A DNA stretch of 64,000 nt from a bacterium. GTDB lineage: Bacteria > RBG-13-66-14. The position numbers and the translations under genes were made by a program. The notes below the pieces were generated by a model that saw nothing but the letters and a program-made list of their open reading frames with translations, did not search any database and was not told where the DNA came from. The stretch lies in contig DATKYS010000031.1 of the NCBI GenBank assembly GCA_035528375.1, positions 1 to 64,000 on the forward strand, read 5' to 3'. Of this stretch, positions 24,127 through 32,866 are shown piece after piece (position 1 is the stretch's first letter; each line of letters begins with the position of its first letter).

Positions 24127-25393
24127 ACATCGGGTGCTGCTGGTCAGCTACTTCTTCCCGCCGCTGGGGGGCGGGGGGATGCTGCGCGCGTTGAAACTGG
24201 GAAAGTACCTCCCCGCCGCGGGGTGGGAGCCCGAGGTGCTTGGCGCGGACGACCCCCGGTATCACCTGCGGGACGAGGGTGCCCTGGGGGAGGTGGACTG
24301 TCCGGTCCACCGGGCGCCCGCCCGGCGTTTTCCCAGCGCGGCCCGGCTTCTGGGCGTCGGCGGCGGTTCCTCGGCCGGTTCAAGGGGTTCCGCCGGTTCT
24401 TCTTGGCGGGGGAGGTTGCGCACGGGCCTGGCCCGCCTGGGGAACCTGCCCGACCAGCAGGCGGGCTGGTCGCGAGCCGCCCGGTCCCTGGGGCTCAAGC
24501 TGGCCCGCCAGGGGCGCTATTCCACCGTCTGGACCACCTCTCCGCCGGTGAGCGGCCACCTGGTGGGCCTGGCGCTCAAGCGGGAGCTGGGGTTGAAGTG
24601 GGTGGCCGATCTGCGCGATTCCTGGACCCTCGGCCCCTTCTTCGACCCCGCGACGTCCTTCCATCGGATCCTGCAGCGGCGGCTGGAGCGGGTCGTCGTG
24701 GAGACGGCGGACGCCCTGGTCTGCGCCACGCCGCGGATGGGGGAGCTCTACCGCCGGTTCTATCCCGACTCCGCCCGCAAAATCAAAGTCATCACCAACG
24801 GCTACGATGAGGCGGATTTCGCCGGTCTGGACGACTTGACGCCCCATCCGGGGACGGTGGTCGGTCACGCGGGGACCTTCTACGGGGCGCGGCGGCCCGA
24901 CGCCTTCCTCGCCGCCCTGGAGACCGTCGCCGACGAGCGGCCGGAGACCGGCCTGCGCTTCCTCGAAATCGGCACGTCGGGGCTGGAGGCCGAGGATACC
25001 CTAAGTCGCTTCGTTGAACGCAGGCCCGAGCTCATCACCCGCCTGGGGAACCTGCCCCACCGGCGGACGTTGGAAGAGCTGGCCCGCTGCCGCCTGCTCC
25101 TTCTTGTCGTGGGGAACCAGCCCGGAGCGCAGACCGTACTTACGGGGAAGCTCTTCGAGTACCTCCGCCTGGGTAAGCCCATTCTGGCCTGCTGTCCGCC
25201 CGGCGACGCCGCCGACCTGGTCCGCTCCCTGGGCGCGGGGCCGACGGCCGACCCCGACGATTCGGAAAAAATCGCCGGGGCGCTCCGCCTCCTCCTCGAC
25301 GACCCGCCCCAGCCGCCGCCCCGGGAACGGGTGAGCGCGTACGAACGGTCGAGGCTGGCCGCGGAAACGGCCGCGCTCTTCGAGAGCCTTTGA
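24116..25393 (+). CDS. glycosyltransferase, GT4 type, 425 aa
   Basis: GT-B glycosyltransferase, third of the run. HRVLLVSYFFPPLGGGGMLR (residues ~5-24) is the N-terminal glycine loop. KWVADLRDSWTLGPFF (about 162-177) is a motif common in this GT4 group. The C-terminal half has VVGHAGTFYGARRPDAF and GKLFEYLRLGKPILAC (about 345-360). A Ser/Gly-rich insertion (around residues 82-100) is low complexity. Start is GTG 24116, inside the end of the preceding gene (11-bp overlap). The next gene is lptC, so export as lipopolysaccharide or a related outer-membrane glycolipid is the likely fate of the product. Confidence 0.85.
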   Translation: MLAEHRVLLVSYFFPPLGGGGMLRALKLGKYLPAAGWEPEVLGADDPRYHLRDEGALGEVDCPVHRAPARRFPSAARLLGVGGGSSAGSRGSAGSSWRGRLRTGLARLGNLPDQQAGWSRAARSLGLKLARQGRYSTVWTTSPPVSGHLVGLALKRELGLKWVADLRDSWTLGPFFDPATSFHRILQRRLERVVVETADALVCATPRMGELYRRFYPDSARKIKVITNGYDEADFAGLDDLTPHPGTVVGHAGTFYGARRPDAFLAALETVADERPETGLRFLEIGTSGLEAEDTLSRFVERRPELITRLGNLPHRRTLEELARCRLLLLVVGNQPGAQTVLTGKLFEYLRLGKPILACCPPGDAADLVRSLGAGPTADPDDSEKIAGALRLLLDDPPQPPPRERVSAYERSRLAAETAALFESL

Positions 25394-25428
25394 CCCGGCG
25401 GGCGGTCGGAGGATTGCGCGCGAGTGAT

Positions 25429-25962
25429 ATGAAAACGATTCCAATTTTCTTCACCGCCCTTCTGCTCCTGGCCTGCGGGGAGGAGCGCCCGGTGGATTTC
25501 TTCCCGGTGGAGGGAGACCCCGACCAGGAGATAGAGAAGTTCACCCTCCGGCAGAGCGAGGGCGGCGAGCTTACCTGGGAGCTGGTGGCCGAGCTGGCCT
25601 TCGTTTGGGACGACACGCACCAGGCGGTGGCCAAGCACCCCCGGGTGGATTTCTACAAAAACGGCGAGCACGTGGCCGTCCTCAACGCCGAGGAGGGCAC
25701 GGTCAACCTCCTGACCAACGACATGGAGGCCCGGACCGGAGTGGTGGTCGTTTCCGACGCCGGGGCCGTCCTCGAGACCGAGGTGCTCGGGTGGGACAAC
25801 CGCCAGCAGCGCCTGTTCACCGAGCGGGCCGTGAGCTATGAGAAGGGGGGTATCTCCCTCACCGGCTCGGGCTTCGAGTCCGACGCCGACCTCACCGACT
25901 GGAAGATCCGTCATCCCAGGGGTATGGTCCCGCCCGAGGAGCTGGGGGGCGAGGTGTTTTAA
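25429..25962 (+). CDS. lptC: LptC-like LPS-transport lipoprotein, 177 aa
   Basis: Periplasmic component of the LPS bridge (LptBFGCADE), passing lipopolysaccharide from the inner-membrane complex to LptA. The N-terminus is a lipoprotein signal with Cys16 (ALLLLACGEE). The body is the LptC/YrbK beta-jellyroll: VDFYKNGEHVAVLNAEEGTV (about residues 77-96), then TNDMEARTGVVVVSDAG and LETEVLGWDNRQQRLFTE. Lipoprotein forms of LptC occur outside enterobacteria. ATG 25429 gives a proper lipobox; the longer in-frame start at 25390 does not. Follows three glycosyltransferase genes and ends before a strong terminator. lptA and lptB are not in the window. Confidence 0.82.
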   Translation: MKTIPIFFTALLLLACGEERPVDFFPVEGDPDQEIEKFTLRQSEGGELTWELVAELAFVWDDTHQAVAKHPRVDFYKNGEHVAVLNAEEGTVNLLTNDMEARTGVVVVSDAGAVLETEVLGWDNRQQRLFTERAVSYEKGGISLTGSGFESDADLTDWKIRHPRGMVPPEELGGEVF

Positions 25963-25983
25963 GTACGCCATCAGCTGGAAGCT

Positions 25984-26011
25984 GGGCGATTGCGCCGGAT
26001 CGCCCTTTTTT
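25984..26011 (+). terminator. intrinsic terminator after lptC
   Basis: Stem GGGCGAT/ATCGCCC (25984-25990 with 25999-26005), 8-nt loop, T6. Confidence 0.85.
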
Positions 26012-26086
26012 CATGCCGCGGTTCGGGTTTCTTCGCTGCTTTGGCGTGAAAGAAGGGGGAAAAACGGCCCATCTCTTTGTACGTTG

Positions 26087-26118
26087 TTGACTACCGACTG
26101 TTTTCGTATTAAGTTAAT
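26087..26118 (+). promoter_or_regulatory. probable promoter of the transglutaminase-domain gene
   Basis: TTGACT (26087-26092) is a good -35. The -10 is ambiguous: TAAGTT at 17 nt, with TATTAA and TTAATA overlapping it. AT content rises sharply here. A strong AGGAGGT site follows 10 nt before the ATG. Confidence 0.4.
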
Positions 26119-26152
26119 AGGTGCATAAATGAGATCATAGGAGGTAGGTATC

Positions 26153-28864
26153 ATGTTTTGGAGAAGGAGCGGATGTTACCCGTTCACTTCATGTGTCGTC
26201 GTCTTCCTGGCGCTTCCTCTTCTTGCGTTTGCCGAGCAAGTTCCCGAAGACGCTGGATGCACGACCGTCCTTCCCGAGGGGAGCCTGCCTCCCGGCCCCG
26301 TCGTCGGGACCAACCTGGCGGCCACCGGCGTTGTTGTAACCGGCGAGGACCGGGAGGAAACCTCGGAGGGAGAGGGAGCACTGTCGCCTGAGATGGAGCC
26401 GACCTACGACTGGCAGCTCATTGACGTCTACCACGGGCGGCGGATGGTGCCGGAGTCGGAGTACTTCGCCCTGTACTTCGATCGGGCGAGCGAATCCCTG
26501 GTCGAGGTGCCGCCGGAGGACCCGCTGACCGAGCTGGCCCACCAGGCGCTCGATTACGCGCCGGAATGGCTTTACGACGATCTTGCAACCAATCTCAGCC
26601 GATTCGGCACCACCATCCAGGACAGGGCGGCTCAGGCCATCCTCTCGGCGAGCCCCCCCTACGTGGACGAAGTCGCCTTTCAGGTGGCCCACATCTCCTA
26701 CTTCAACTTCATCCCCCTCGACGAGGCACTTTTAGAGGTGAACGCCCGGCTTTGCTACTCCAACGACGAGTATCTGAACTACGTGAACATCGTGGACTAC
26801 GGCGCTCCCCCGGGTGATTACTACTCCACCGTCGAGTACTGCGTGGAGGACGAGGGGCAAAAAACCTGGATCGAGATGCCGCGGGAATTTTATTACTGGT
26901 ACATCGTTCATCCCAGGTGCTCCGACGAGGCGCCCAAGATGGACTCCGAGGTCTACAACGAGTTCTGGCGCGAGTTCCTCTTCGATTACACCCATCCCGA
27001 CTACCTGAACCGCGAGCTCTTCGATTTGCTGTCGCAGACCGAGATCGTCTGGGATAGACAGCCGCACGATAACCTGGACGGCGGTCGGCCCTTCTCGGAC
27101 GACGACATGGCGCTGGACGTCATCGGCAACTGGGTGTCGCGCCACGTAGCCAACCAGGCCTCGAACCCGCGGCCCATCCAGCCTAACCTGATCATCACCG
27201 ATCACAACGGCAACTGCGGCGAGCTGCAGGACCTCTTGTGCGCCGGCACCAGGACCGCGCTCATCCCCTGCATCTCGGCGATGGACATCGTCGAGGACCA
27301 CGTCTGGTGCGAGTTCTGGGACGAAGGCTGGCACCCCTACCAGGTGAGCTGGGGCGCCCCCGCCGGCTCCCCACCCTCACCCGGTCCGACCCACATAGAC
27401 AACTACGGCATCTGCTACGATCCCGACGTGGGCGGCGGCAAGGAGGTGTCGGGCATCTGGGACTGGCGCAACGACCACTACAACTACCAGGTGATTGACA
27501 GCGGCTACTCCGAGTACTGCACCCTGGACCTCACCGTGCGGGACCTGGACGGCAACCTGGTTGACGGCGCCTTCTGCAAGATAGCCACGGACAGCCTCTA
27601 CGGTGGTCAGGGCTGGACGGCCTGGGATACAACCGATTCGACGGGAAAGGCCTATTTCGTCCTCGGCGACGACGACCCGGATTGCGGGCCCCCAGCCGGC
27701 AGGGACTACAACCTCAAGGTTTTCTCGGCCGAACTCGGCGGCGGCTATCCCCAAGGCAGCGGCACGGTGAAGATCATTGACAACGCCCAGGCGGAGGAGC
27801 ACTACACGCTGGACGTGCGGCTGGAGAACGGCGGGATCATGCCGCTGTTGCCGGTGAGCGAGGCGGACCCCCCGTCGGACCCCGCCGACCAGTACAAGTT
27901 CGAGGTGGATTACAATCTGCCCTGGGAGTACAAGTTCGGCGAGAGCGTCTACGGCACCACCTACAGCTACGACAACGTTGGTACAGGCAACTTCGAGCTG
28001 TTCTTCTGCGACGAGGCCAACTACCAGTCGTTCGTCTCCGGTGAGTCCTTCGAGGCCTATGGGATAACCGAGGACTCCGGCTCCGGCTCGCTTACCTTCA
28101 TGCTTCCCGACAACGGCAAGTGGTATCTGGTTTTTTCCAACTACGATCAGGTCAACTGCGCCCAGGTCGGGGACGTCACCGTCCGTCTCTACGTGGACCA
28201 GGATGCCCTGGACATCGTATTGACGGATTTATACGCCCGCGGCGTCGAGGAGGGCGTTGAGGTTCACTGGAGCACCGCCGCTCCCCTCTCGGGCCTCGTG
28301 GGCTGGAACGTGCTCCGCCGGAGCCGCATTCCGGCGGATACCTGCACCATCGTCCCCGCCACCGCCTCACCGTCGCGACCGTCCGACCCGCGTACGGCGG
28401 CCTCGCCGAGTGATTGGCGGCTACTCAACGGTCTGCTCTTGACCGGCGACTCACCCTTCGTCTTTACCGACACGGGCGCTTTGGACGGGGAGTCGTACTC
28501 CTACAAGCTGGAGGCGATTTTCAACGACGGGTCGGTTTCCACCTTCGGTCCCGTTTACGCCGTGGCCGGTGGAGAAACCGCGCCGGCCAGGTGCACCCTC
28601 TCCCAGAACTTCCCGAATCCCTTCACCGATGAGTCCACCATCCGCTACAGCCTGCCCGACCGGGGGTACGTCCGGTTGAACGTCTACAACCTCGCGGGCC
28701 AGCTGGTGGGTACACTGGTGGACGGCGAACAGGAAGCGGGTGTGCACGAGGTCGTCTTTCGCGGTCTCGATGCAGGAGGAGCTCCGCTCCCCAGTGGTGT
28801 TTACCTCTACCGTTTCCGGGCCGGTGATTTCGCCACTGTCAAGAGACTGGTCATCGCCCGTTGA
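26153..28864 (+). CDS. secreted transglutaminase-like protein with T9SS-type C-terminal domain, 903 aa
   Basis: Large exported protein. Signal peptide at residues 1-27 (hydrophobic VVVFLALPLLAFA). A transglutaminase/protease-like core has Cys355 in NGNCGELQDLL and His383 in EDHVWCEFWDEGWHPY, the Cys-His order of the superfamily; the acidic third residue is probably in the strand after HPYQVSW. A carboxypeptidase-regulatory-like beta domain follows (about 460-560), then a prepeptidase-type domain and a fibronectin-like part. The last ~85 residues are a Por-secretion domain (NFPNPFTDESTIRYSL, YNLAGQLVGTLV, GVYLYRFRAG). It may cleave or crosslink surface protein. It is followed after 26 bp by a lipoprotein gene and a shared terminator. 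Confidence 0.83.
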   Translation: MFWRRSGCYPFTSCVVVFLALPLLAFAEQVPEDAGCTTVLPEGSLPPGPVVGTNLAATGVVVTGEDREETSEGEGALSPEMEPTYDWQLIDVYHGRRMVPESEYFALYFDRASESLVEVPPEDPLTELAHQALDYAPEWLYDDLATNLSRFGTTIQDRAAQAILSASPPYVDEVAFQVAHISYFNFIPLDEALLEVNARLCYSNDEYLNYVNIVDYGAPPGDYYSTVEYCVEDEGQKTWIEMPREFYYWYIVHPRCSDEAPKMDSEVYNEFWREFLFDYTHPDYLNRELFDLLSQTEIVWDRQPHDNLDGGRPFSDDDMALDVIGNWVSRHVANQASNPRPIQPNLIITDHNGNCGELQDLLCAGTRTALIPCISAMDIVEDHVWCEFWDEGWHPYQVSWGAPAGSPPSPGPTHIDNYGICYDPDVGGGKEVSGIWDWRNDHYNYQVIDSGYSEYCTLDLTVRDLDGNLVDGAFCKIATDSLYGGQGWTAWDTTDSTGKAYFVLGDDDPDCGPPAGRDYNLKVFSAELGGGYPQGSGTVKIIDNAQAEEHYTLDVRLENGGIMPLLPVSEADPPSDPADQYKFEVDYNLPWEYKFGESVYGTTYSYDNVGTGNFELFFCDEANYQSFVSGESFEAYGITEDSGSGSLTFMLPDNGKWYLVFSNYDQVNCAQVGDVTVRLYVDQDALDIVLTDLYARGVEEGVEVHWSTAAPLSGLVGWNVLRRSRIPADTCTIVPATASPSRPSDPRTAASPSDWRLLNGLLLTGDSPFVFTDTGALDGESYSYKLEAIFNDGSVSTFGPVYAVAGGETAPARCTLSQNFPNPFTDESTIRYSLPDRGYVRLNVYNLAGQLVGTLVDGEQEAGVHEVVFRGLDAGGAPLPSGVYLYRFRAGDFATVKRLVIAR

Positions 28865-28890
28865 CGATAGCCCGTACGGAAAGGTGGGAC

Positions 28891-29835
28891 ATGGGTAAAA
28901 ATAAAAAGGCTCTCACGGTCCTTTTAGCCGCCGGGCTTCTCACGGTGATTTCCTGTGACACGGGAACGGGCCCCGGCGATAAAGGTTACGAGTTCTCCTT
29001 CGCCTGGGGGAGCGAGGGCGATGAAGAGGGGCAGTTCCAAAGCCCGCGCGGTATCGCGCAGGGTGACCAGACGAACGTCTACGTCGCGGATGTGGAGAAC
29101 AACCGGATACAGGTCTTCGATTCGGAGGGCGTCTTCCTCCTGGCCTGGGGAAGCTTCGGCACCGGGGACGGCGAATTCCTGTACCCCAACGACGTTGCGC
29201 TCGACTCGGGCGCCAATGTTTACGTCGCGGACACCTTCAACGATCGCGTCCAGGTCTTCGACGCCTCGGGGACTTTCCTCAGGACCTGGGGTGAAAGCGG
29301 TAACGGCGACGGTGAGTTGGATCGCCCCTTCGGCATCGCCGTTGATTCCCAGGATCGGGTTATCGTCGCCGACACTTACAACCATCGCATCCAGGTTTTC
29401 GACGGCGAGGGCGGGTTCATCGCCTCCTGGGGAACGCAGGGCGGGGGCGACGGCGAGTTCGACCGGCCCGCAGCCGTGGCCGTTGACTCCGCGGACGACA
29501 TCTACGTGGCCGATCTGATGAACTGCCGCATCCAGAAGTTCGCCTCCGACGGGACGTATTTGACCGCGTGGGGCGAGCTGGGCGAGGACAACGGCGATTT
29601 CCGCTATCCGCAGGGCGTCGCGGTTTCGGGTGACGATAAGGTCTTCGTCGCCGACACCAACAACGACCGTGTTCAGCGGTTCGACACCGATGGAGGTTAT
29701 GAGCTCAAGTTCGGTGTCGAGGGAGACGCCGAGGGCGAGTTCAACCAGCCCCAGGACGTCATCGTTGACTCCCAGGGCGGCGTCTACATCGTGGATACAT
29801 CGAATCACCAGATCCAGGTGTTCGTACAGGGGTAG
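28891..29835 (+). CDS. NHL-repeat beta-propeller lipoprotein, 314 aa
   Basis: Outer-surface or periplasmic lipoprotein with lipobox VISC (Cys22). The body is about six NHL repeats, each with a core like GIAVDSQDRVIVADTYNHRI followed by QVFDxxGxF and a W-G turn. These form a six-bladed propeller usually used for binding. ATG 28891 is preceded by AAGGTGG and gives a proper signal; the frame opens at 28861 with TTG but that extension is not a signal peptide. Likely the second gene of the transcript begun at 26.1 kb, ending at the terminator at 29863. Ligand unknown. Confidence 0.85.
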   Translation: MGKNKKALTVLLAAGLLTVISCDTGTGPGDKGYEFSFAWGSEGDEEGQFQSPRGIAQGDQTNVYVADVENNRIQVFDSEGVFLLAWGSFGTGDGEFLYPNDVALDSGANVYVADTFNDRVQVFDASGTFLRTWGESGNGDGELDRPFGIAVDSQDRVIVADTYNHRIQVFDGEGGFIASWGTQGGGDGEFDRPAAVAVDSADDIYVADLMNCRIQKFASDGTYLTAWGELGEDNGDFRYPQGVAVSGDDKVFVADTNNDRVQRFDTDGGYELKFGVEGDAEGEFNQPQDVIVDSQGGVYIVDTSNHQIQVFVQG

Positions 29836-29862
29836 ACGAACCCCTGATAAAGCGCAGGACGA

Positions 29863-29896
29863 GGCCGGAGCGGATTATTTCCTCCGGCCTTTTTTT
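29863..29896 (+). terminator. intrinsic terminator
   Basis: 8-bp stem GGCCGGAG/CTCCGGCC, 11-nt loop, T7. Confidence 0.9.
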
Positions 29897-29900
29897 AGGC

Positions 29901-29920
29901 GGGGGGCTTGAGCCCCTGTC
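29901..29920. repeat. GGGGCTTGAGCCCC palindrome (R4 variant)
   Basis: GGGGCTTGAGCCCCTGTC resembles GGGGCTTAAGCCCCTCGTC (38986) and the palindrome at 35306. Intergenic copy. Confidence 0.5.
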
Positions 29921-29970
29921 CGCCGTCAGGCTCCGGAGGCGGTCGGCTTTTCGCCCCTTTTTTCACGCGT

Positions 29971-29999
29971 TTGACCGTGGGGCGGGGGTTGCCTATAAT
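29971..29999 (+). promoter_or_regulatory. sigma70-type promoter of the beta-propeller gene
   Basis: TTGACC (29971-29976), 17-nt spacer, perfect TATAAT (29994-29999). Start near 30006; leader about 18 nt containing AGGGGGTG. Confidence 0.85.
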
Positions 30000-30023
30000 C
30001 ATCGCAGCATACAGGGGGTGCCG

Positions 30024-31862
30024 ATGAAAAGAGCTATCTGGTTGATTTTTCTGCTGCCGGCGCTGGTGGCGGCCGGCGGGACCGACACCGGCCTGATCCT
30101 CGTGACCGGCGGGGAGGGGACCGTGGAGGAGCTCGATTACGGCGCCCGCGTCTCCCCATCCGCGGCGGGGTGCCCCATCCCGCCGCCGCCCGACTGCGAC
30201 GTCCTGTGGCAGTACCACATTGATGACGGCGGGCCGCAGCGCAACTGCGTCGCCATCGGCTGCGACGACGGGTACGTGTGGAGCGGCGGCTGGTACGGCG
30301 GGGGTAAGATGTTCGAGATGGACGGCGACGGCGTTCCGCTCTGGGAGTTTGACCGGGAGCGCGAATTCGGGGTGGCGGCGGCCGAGGACGCCGACGTCTT
30401 CTACGGCGTCTGGCACGACGACCGGGACGACAGCTTCGAGGTGTACAAGTTCCACGCCTCATCCCCCGAGCCGGACTGGACCTGGGACGGCGACGCGGCG
30501 GGCTACGCCCCCTACAGCGTGGACCGTCCGGGGCGCGTCGCCTGCTCCGCCGACGGGGGCGTCCTGGCCGTGGGGGGCAACGACGGCGATTCCCTGGCGG
30601 TGATGTTTTTCGCAGAAAATTCCCCGGAGCCCATCTCGATTTACGAGGACGAGAGCCTGGCCTACAGCCCCCGGCAGCTCCGCCTGACCGCCGACGGCAC
30701 CAAGTGCATCTTCCGGGCCCACGCTTTTCTCTACCGCGTGGACGTGGCCACGGGCGCCCTGGAGGACACCTACGACCTGGGCGCCTCCACGGACTGCTTC
30801 GGCGTCAGCCCCGACGGCTCGGTGGTGGTCTACGGCTTCGGCGGGATGAACGTGCTAGGGTGGAACGGGTCCAGCTACGAGCACCTCTGGACGTACTACC
30901 ACCCCGGCTCAAACTACGCGGGTGTGGCCGACGTGGCCGCGGACGACGAGGAGATAGTCCTGGTCTGGTACTCGACCACATACCTGCAGAACTGGGTCAC
31001 CCGCTTCAACGTCTCCGACGGTTCCGAGCCGCTGTGGGTGTACGAGACCCACCCCGGCGGCGGCGATTACCAGGACGTCCCCGCCTGGATCGAGCTCTCC
31101 CGGGACGGCGAGTGGATCGTCGTCGGTTACTGGGGCGACCAAACCAAGGCCAACCCCGAGGTGCAGATTCTGCGGGATTCCAAGCCCGACGGCCTCTGGT
31201 TCGGCTTCTACACGCCGGGGTCCGTCTTCGGGGTGGACATCTCCCCCGGGGGGGAGTACGTGGTCAGCGCCGGCAAGGGGGTGCACGCCAACCAGATGGG
31301 CTCGGGCGGGGACATCTTCGCCGGGTACGTGGACCCCGAGGCCGGCGTAGCGGTCGTCTCCTTCGAGGCTGAGCCTGCGGCGGACGGGGTTCTCGTGCGC
31401 TGGTGCGTAGAGGGGGCCGTCGAGGTTGATATTCAGCGGGACGGAGAGCCGCTCTCGGACTCGCCGCTCCCGGCCGCGGGCGCTTATTTGGATCCGGGAT
31501 TGGCCTCTGGGACCTACGCCTATACTCTGCGCGCCTACGACGACACGGGGGGGTACGTCGAGGCGGGTCCGATCGAGGTGGAGTACGTCCGGGACGGGGA
31601 TGGGCTTTGGCTCTCGACGCCCTACCCCAACCCGGCGGGCGCGGGGGCGGTTCTCGCCTTCAACCTGCCGGAGGAGGCCCGGGTGACCGTCGCGCTTTAC
31701 GACGTGGCGGGGCGCCGGGTGGCGACGCCGGTGGACGCGTTCCTGCCGCGGGGTCGTCATTCTTTCGGGTTGGACACGGCCGAGTTACCGCCGGGCGTGT
31801 ACCTGGTGCGCCTGAGCGCCGACGGTGAAACGGTGACCACACGCCTGGCCGTGGTCCGCTGA
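30024..31862 (+). CDS. secreted beta-propeller protein with T9SS-type C-terminal domain, 612 aa
   Basis: Exported protein. Signal peptide at residues 1-18 (AIWLIFLLPALVAA). A WD40/PQQ-like propeller spans about 55-440, with repeated short blades such as RVACSADGGVLAVGGNDGDS, DCFGVSPDGSVVVYG and VDISPGGEYVVSAG. A fibronectin-like part follows, then a Por-secretion C-terminal domain (YPNPAGAG, YDVAGRRVATPV, GVYLVRLSAD, ending LAVVR). ATG at 30024 is chosen over the in-frame GTG 30018 because it gives the compact signal peptide and fits the AGGGGGTG site. It has its own strong promoter. It may share the surface with the two other T9SS-tailed proteins here. Confidence 0.83.
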   Translation: MKRAIWLIFLLPALVAAGGTDTGLILVTGGEGTVEELDYGARVSPSAAGCPIPPPPDCDVLWQYHIDDGGPQRNCVAIGCDDGYVWSGGWYGGGKMFEMDGDGVPLWEFDREREFGVAAAEDADVFYGVWHDDRDDSFEVYKFHASSPEPDWTWDGDAAGYAPYSVDRPGRVACSADGGVLAVGGNDGDSLAVMFFAENSPEPISIYEDESLAYSPRQLRLTADGTKCIFRAHAFLYRVDVATGALEDTYDLGASTDCFGVSPDGSVVVYGFGGMNVLGWNGSSYEHLWTYYHPGSNYAGVADVAADDEEIVLVWYSTTYLQNWVTRFNVSDGSEPLWVYETHPGGGDYQDVPAWIELSRDGEWIVVGYWGDQTKANPEVQILRDSKPDGLWFGFYTPGSVFGVDISPGGEYVVSAGKGVHANQMGSGGDIFAGYVDPEAGVAVVSFEAEPAADGVLVRWCVEGAVEVDIQRDGEPLSDSPLPAAGAYLDPGLASGTYAYTLRAYDDTGGYVEAGPIEVEYVRDGDGLWLSTPYPNPAGAGAVLAFNLPEEARVTVALYDVAGRRVATPVDAFLPRGRHSFGLDTAELPPGVYLVRLSADGETVTTRLAVVR

Positions 31863-31931
31863 GGTCGCCCGGCCTTGGGGCTGACGGCGCCGGGTGTACT
31901 CACGATCCTGTGTTGAATAAAAAAGGACTCG

Positions 31932-32864
31932 ATGGTCGAAGCATTCAACCCGCTCGATCCGGCCGCCGTGGCCGAAATCGGGGACCTCCGCCTCCGGGCG
32001 CGCCTGGTGGTGGAGGGCCTGCTGACCGGTCTGCACCGCTCGCCCCTGCGCGGCGTGGCCCAGGAGTTCGTCGAGCACCGCCCCTACCGGCCCGGTGACG
32101 AGCCGCGCCTGGTGGACTGGCGGGTCTGGGCCAAGACCGACCGGCTGTACGTGAAGAATTTCCGGCAGGAGGCCGATCTGCGCTGCTGGTTGGCGGTGGA
32201 CACCTCGGCCTCGATGGATTACGCGGGAGGGCGTTCGCGCGGCGTGACGAAACTGGGCTACGCGGTGAGCCTGGCGGCCGCCCTGGCCTACATCGTCGTC
32301 CGTCAGGGGGACGGCCTGGCGCTGGCCGGCTTCGGCGAGGGGATAGAGCCCTACCTGCCGCCGCGGAGGGGGCCCCTGCAACTCTCCATCGTCCTCTCCG
32401 CGCTCGGCGGGCTGAAGACCGGAGGCCGGACGGATTTCGCCGCCCTGGCCCGGGAGCTCGCCGCCCGGACCACCCGCCGCGGCCTGTTCGTCATCATCTC
32501 GGACCTCTGGGGCGACCCCGAAGCCCTCGGTACGTCCCTGGCCGCCCTGGCCGCCCGCAAGCACGAGCTCCTCTGCCTGCACATCCTGGACCCCGACGAG
32601 CTGGAGCCCGATTTCAAGGGGGCCCTGCTGCTGGAGGACGCCGAGGATTCCAGCCGCCTGCCGGTGGATGGTGAGGCGCTCGCCCTGCGCTACCGCCGGC
32701 GCGCCCGGGAGCATTTCGAAAAAATCTCCGGTCGGCTACGCTCGGCGGGCATTGATTACCTCCGCCTGACCACCGACGAGCCCTTCACCGGCCCACTCCG
32801 CCGCTTCCTCTCCCGGAGGGCCGACCTCGTGGCCGCGGTGGGCCGTAGAACCCTGAGACGGTAG
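31932..32864 (+). CDS. DUF58 domain protein, 310 aa
   Basis: Cytoplasmic or membrane-peripheral protein of the MoxR-associated system. Hallmark DUF58 stretch VEHRPYRPGDEPRLVDWRVW (about residues 47-66) precedes a von Willebrand A-like fold with MIDAS-type start VDTSASMDYAG (about 93-103) and ISDLWGDPEAL. In most genomes DUF58 genes sit beside a MoxR AAA+ ATPase and vWA/Bat proteins; here the BatA-like gene follows two bases after the stop, but no MoxR gene is upstream. AAAAGGACTCG precedes the ATG. Role in envelope or metalloprotein maturation is inferred from the family only. Confidence 0.87.
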   Translation: MVEAFNPLDPAAVAEIGDLRLRARLVVEGLLTGLHRSPLRGVAQEFVEHRPYRPGDEPRLVDWRVWAKTDRLYVKNFRQEADLRCWLAVDTSASMDYAGGRSRGVTKLGYAVSLAAALAYIVVRQGDGLALAGFGEGIEPYLPPRRGPLQLSIVLSALGGLKTGGRTDFAALARELAARTTRRGLFVIISDLWGDPEALGTSLAALAARKHELLCLHILDPDELEPDFKGALLLEDAEDSSRLPVDGEALALRYRRRAREHFEKISGRLRSAGIDYLRLTTDEPFTGPLRRFLSRRADLVAAVGRRTLRR

Positions 32865-32866
32865 CC

